NCBI GenBank assembly: GCA_934678915.1
Contig: CAKUSF010000101.1
Coordinates: 1-7,664 of the forward strand
Direction: 5' to 3'
DNA length: 7,664 nt
DNA from: an uncultured Bacteroidales bacterium
GTDB taxonomy: Bacteria > Bacteroidota > Bacteroidia > Bacteroidales > UBA932
Shown here: in pieces, positions 6,493 through 7,664 of the stretch
Layout of the letters: the number at the start of each line of letters is the position of its first letter
How positions within the stretch are numbered: the first letter of the stretch is position 1
Program-made: the position numbers and the translations under genes
Notes under the pieces: generated by a model
The model's input: the letters and a program-made list of their open reading frames with translations, nothing else
The model's database searches: none
Told to the model about the DNA's origin: nothing

Positions 6493-7664
6493 ATGATGAA
6501 AAGACTGAACATAATACTATTGGTTCTCTCGACTCTTATCGCGGCCGTGAGCTGCGACAAGACGGAGGACGCATACATCACGCCTTCGAAAAAGGCCATC
6601 GAACTCACTTCCGATGCTAATGACATCACGTTCACCGTGTCGTCAAATGTTGAGTGGAAGATGACAATCTCCGACAAATGGTTCAAAATCACGCCTAAAG
6701 TCGGAGAAGGCGAGACCGAGATAAGACTCGTGGCTGAGCGCAACAACACCGGGCTTGACCGCTCGTCCGTGCTCGAATTCACGGCCGGAACCGTTGTGGA
6801 AAGAGTAGAGGTCACGCAACCGGCATTCATTGTGAATATGAACGTAGATTGTCCGGAGAGCGTGGTGGTCAAGAAAGGAGAATCGCTCACAATCAACTTG
6901 ACCGACCCTGCGGATGACTGGGTGTACACCATCACAAACGGTGACTGGCTCAAGGAGTTCAGCAAGACAAGGTCCAACTTGACATTCCAGTTGAACCCTG
7001 CGGTCGCATTCGATGAGAGTGTACCGGCCGTCATAGAGTTCACCTCACCTTCCGACCCGACATTCTATGCAAAGGCGACTGTCAAGCCTGTCAACTACTT
7101 CAAGTTCAGCGCGGAGGTTCCTGAGAGCCTCGACCTTGGGGTACGCGGCGGACAGCTGAAGATCAAAGTTGACGCGAACTTCGACTGGACATATTCAATC
7201 AAGAACGCCGGATGGCTCAAGGAATATGACAAGACAAGCAAGACGCTTGTGTTCGACGGGAAACTCGCTTACCTGCTCAATCCTGGAGTGAAAGCTGAAA
7301 TCACTTTCTCCAGCCCAGATTACGCCAACTTCCAATATGTCGCGCAGGTCGAGCCTATCGCACCTATAACAAACAAGTTGGTTGACAAGTCAGGGTTGAA
7401 GCCTATCGTACTTGCCGGAGATTCACAGTGGGATGCCGGAACCGAACAGTACCTGTTTGACGGTGCGTGGACCATCTACAAAGGCAAGTACAACACATTC
7501 AAGGACGGAGACCCGGACAAGCCTACCGGCATTTCTTACAAGTCCTTCAGTTTCGGCATGAACGACTACAAGATTCAGGATCATCCGATGACATTCACAA
7601 TCGATGCCGGCCGAAGGATCAACCTTGCCAAGTTCGTAACCTACCACTACTACCAGTTTGAGGC
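6493..7664 (+). CDS. BACON-repeat surface lipoprotein, 3' end outside the window
   Basis: An open frame of 390 codons runs off the right edge without a stop. It begins ATGATG, and either Met may be the start; the second gives MKRLN, like the MKRLF of the gene before. The lipobox is A-V-S-C (Cys21), followed by DKTED, which suits surface display. Three beta-sandwich modules follow: about 28-109 is a recognisable BACON domain (SSNVEWKMTISDKWFKITP, then VERVEVTQP at its end), and about 117-200 and 206-288 are divergent copies. From about 304 a discoidin/DUF5000-like module begins (YLFDGAW 320-326, MTFTIDAG 366-373), related to the C-terminal half of the previous gene. BACON domains are common in Bacteroidota surface glycan-binding proteins and enzymes, where they often act as spacers or binding modules. 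A catalytic domain beyond the edge cannot be excluded. The gap to the previous gene is 19 bases. Confidence 0.88.
   Translation, partial: MMKRLNIILLVLSTLIAAVSCDKTEDAYITPSKKAIELTSDANDITFTVSSNVEWKMTISDKWFKITPKVGEGETEIRLVAERNNTGLDRSSVLEFTAGTVVERVEVTQPAFIVNMNVDCPESVVVKKGESLTINLTDPADDWVYTITNGDWLKEFSKTRSNLTFQLNPAVAFDESVPAVIEFTSPSDPTFYAKATVKPVNYFKFSAEVPESLDLGVRGGQLKIKVDANFDWTYSIKNAGWLKEYDKTSKTLVFDGKLAYLLNPGVKAEITFSSPDYANFQYVAQVEPIAPITNKLVDKSGLKPIVLAGDSQWDAGTEQYLFDGAWTIYKGKYNTFKDGDPDKPTGISYKSFSFGMNDYKIQDHPMTFTIDAGRRINLAKFVTYHYYQFE
6841..7356 (+). repeat. Two tandem 89-residue BACON-like repeats within the fourth gene
   Basis: Residues 117-200 and 206-288 of the fourth gene align at an offset of 89 residues. 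Shared positions include PES (121-123 and 210-212), D-W-x-Y (142-145 and 231-234), WLKE (152-155 and 241-244), K-T (158-159 and 247-248) and I-x-F-x-S-P (181-186 and 270-275). An identical DNA core TGGCTCAAGGA recurs at 6946-6956 and 7213-7223. The first BACON module (28-109) has the same paired Trp (55 and 63) but is much less alike. This points to internal duplication of one module after the first had already diverged. Confidence 0.75.

Noticed and set aside
6474..7043. Antisense open frame of 189 codons over the intergenic gap and the start of the fourth gene
   Set aside because: It is Ser/Thr/Val-rich without domain features and lies opposite a convincing lipoprotein signal peptide and BACON domain.

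Overview
The window looks like the start of a polysaccharide utilization locus (PUL) from a Bacteroidota bacterium, most likely Bacteroidales. The evidence is a SusC/RagA-type TonB-dependent transporter followed 3 bases later by a SusD/RagB-type lipoprotein, then two more lipoproteins with lipobox signal peptides. The leader is AT-rich and contains a Bacteroides-type -7 box (TAnnTTTG), and no start codon has a strong Shine-Dalgarno sequence. Coding sequence is visibly richer in GC than the leader, more than is usual for Bacteroides itself. I cannot name the genus.

Layout, all genes on the + strand: 1-243 is an AT-rich leader with a plausible promoter, several inverted repeats and a possible second, leftward promoter at the edge. 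244-3387 is the SusC-like transporter. 3391-5427 is an unusually long SusD-like lipoprotein. 5448-6473 is a two-part surface lipoprotein with an Ig-like/DUF5018-like front and a discoidin/DUF5000-like back. 6493 to the right edge is a fourth lipoprotein, cut by the window, with three tandem BACON-like modules followed by the beginning of a discoidin-like module. The gaps between genes are 3, 20 and 19 bases with no terminator, so the four are almost certainly one operon.

Inferred joint role: the two accessory lipoproteins and the SusD-like protein would bind a glycan at the cell surface. The SusD-like lid and SusC-like barrel would then import oligosaccharides in a TonB-driven step. No glycoside hydrolase, polysaccharide lyase, sulfatase or regulator lies in the window, so the substrate cannot be read from it. 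Such genes would be expected downstream or to the left.

I found no RNA gene, CRISPR array, insertion sequence or defence system. The less ordinary signals are a mirrored promoter-like arrangement in the leader, the 89-residue internal repeat in the fourth gene, and a C-terminal module shared by the third and fourth genes.
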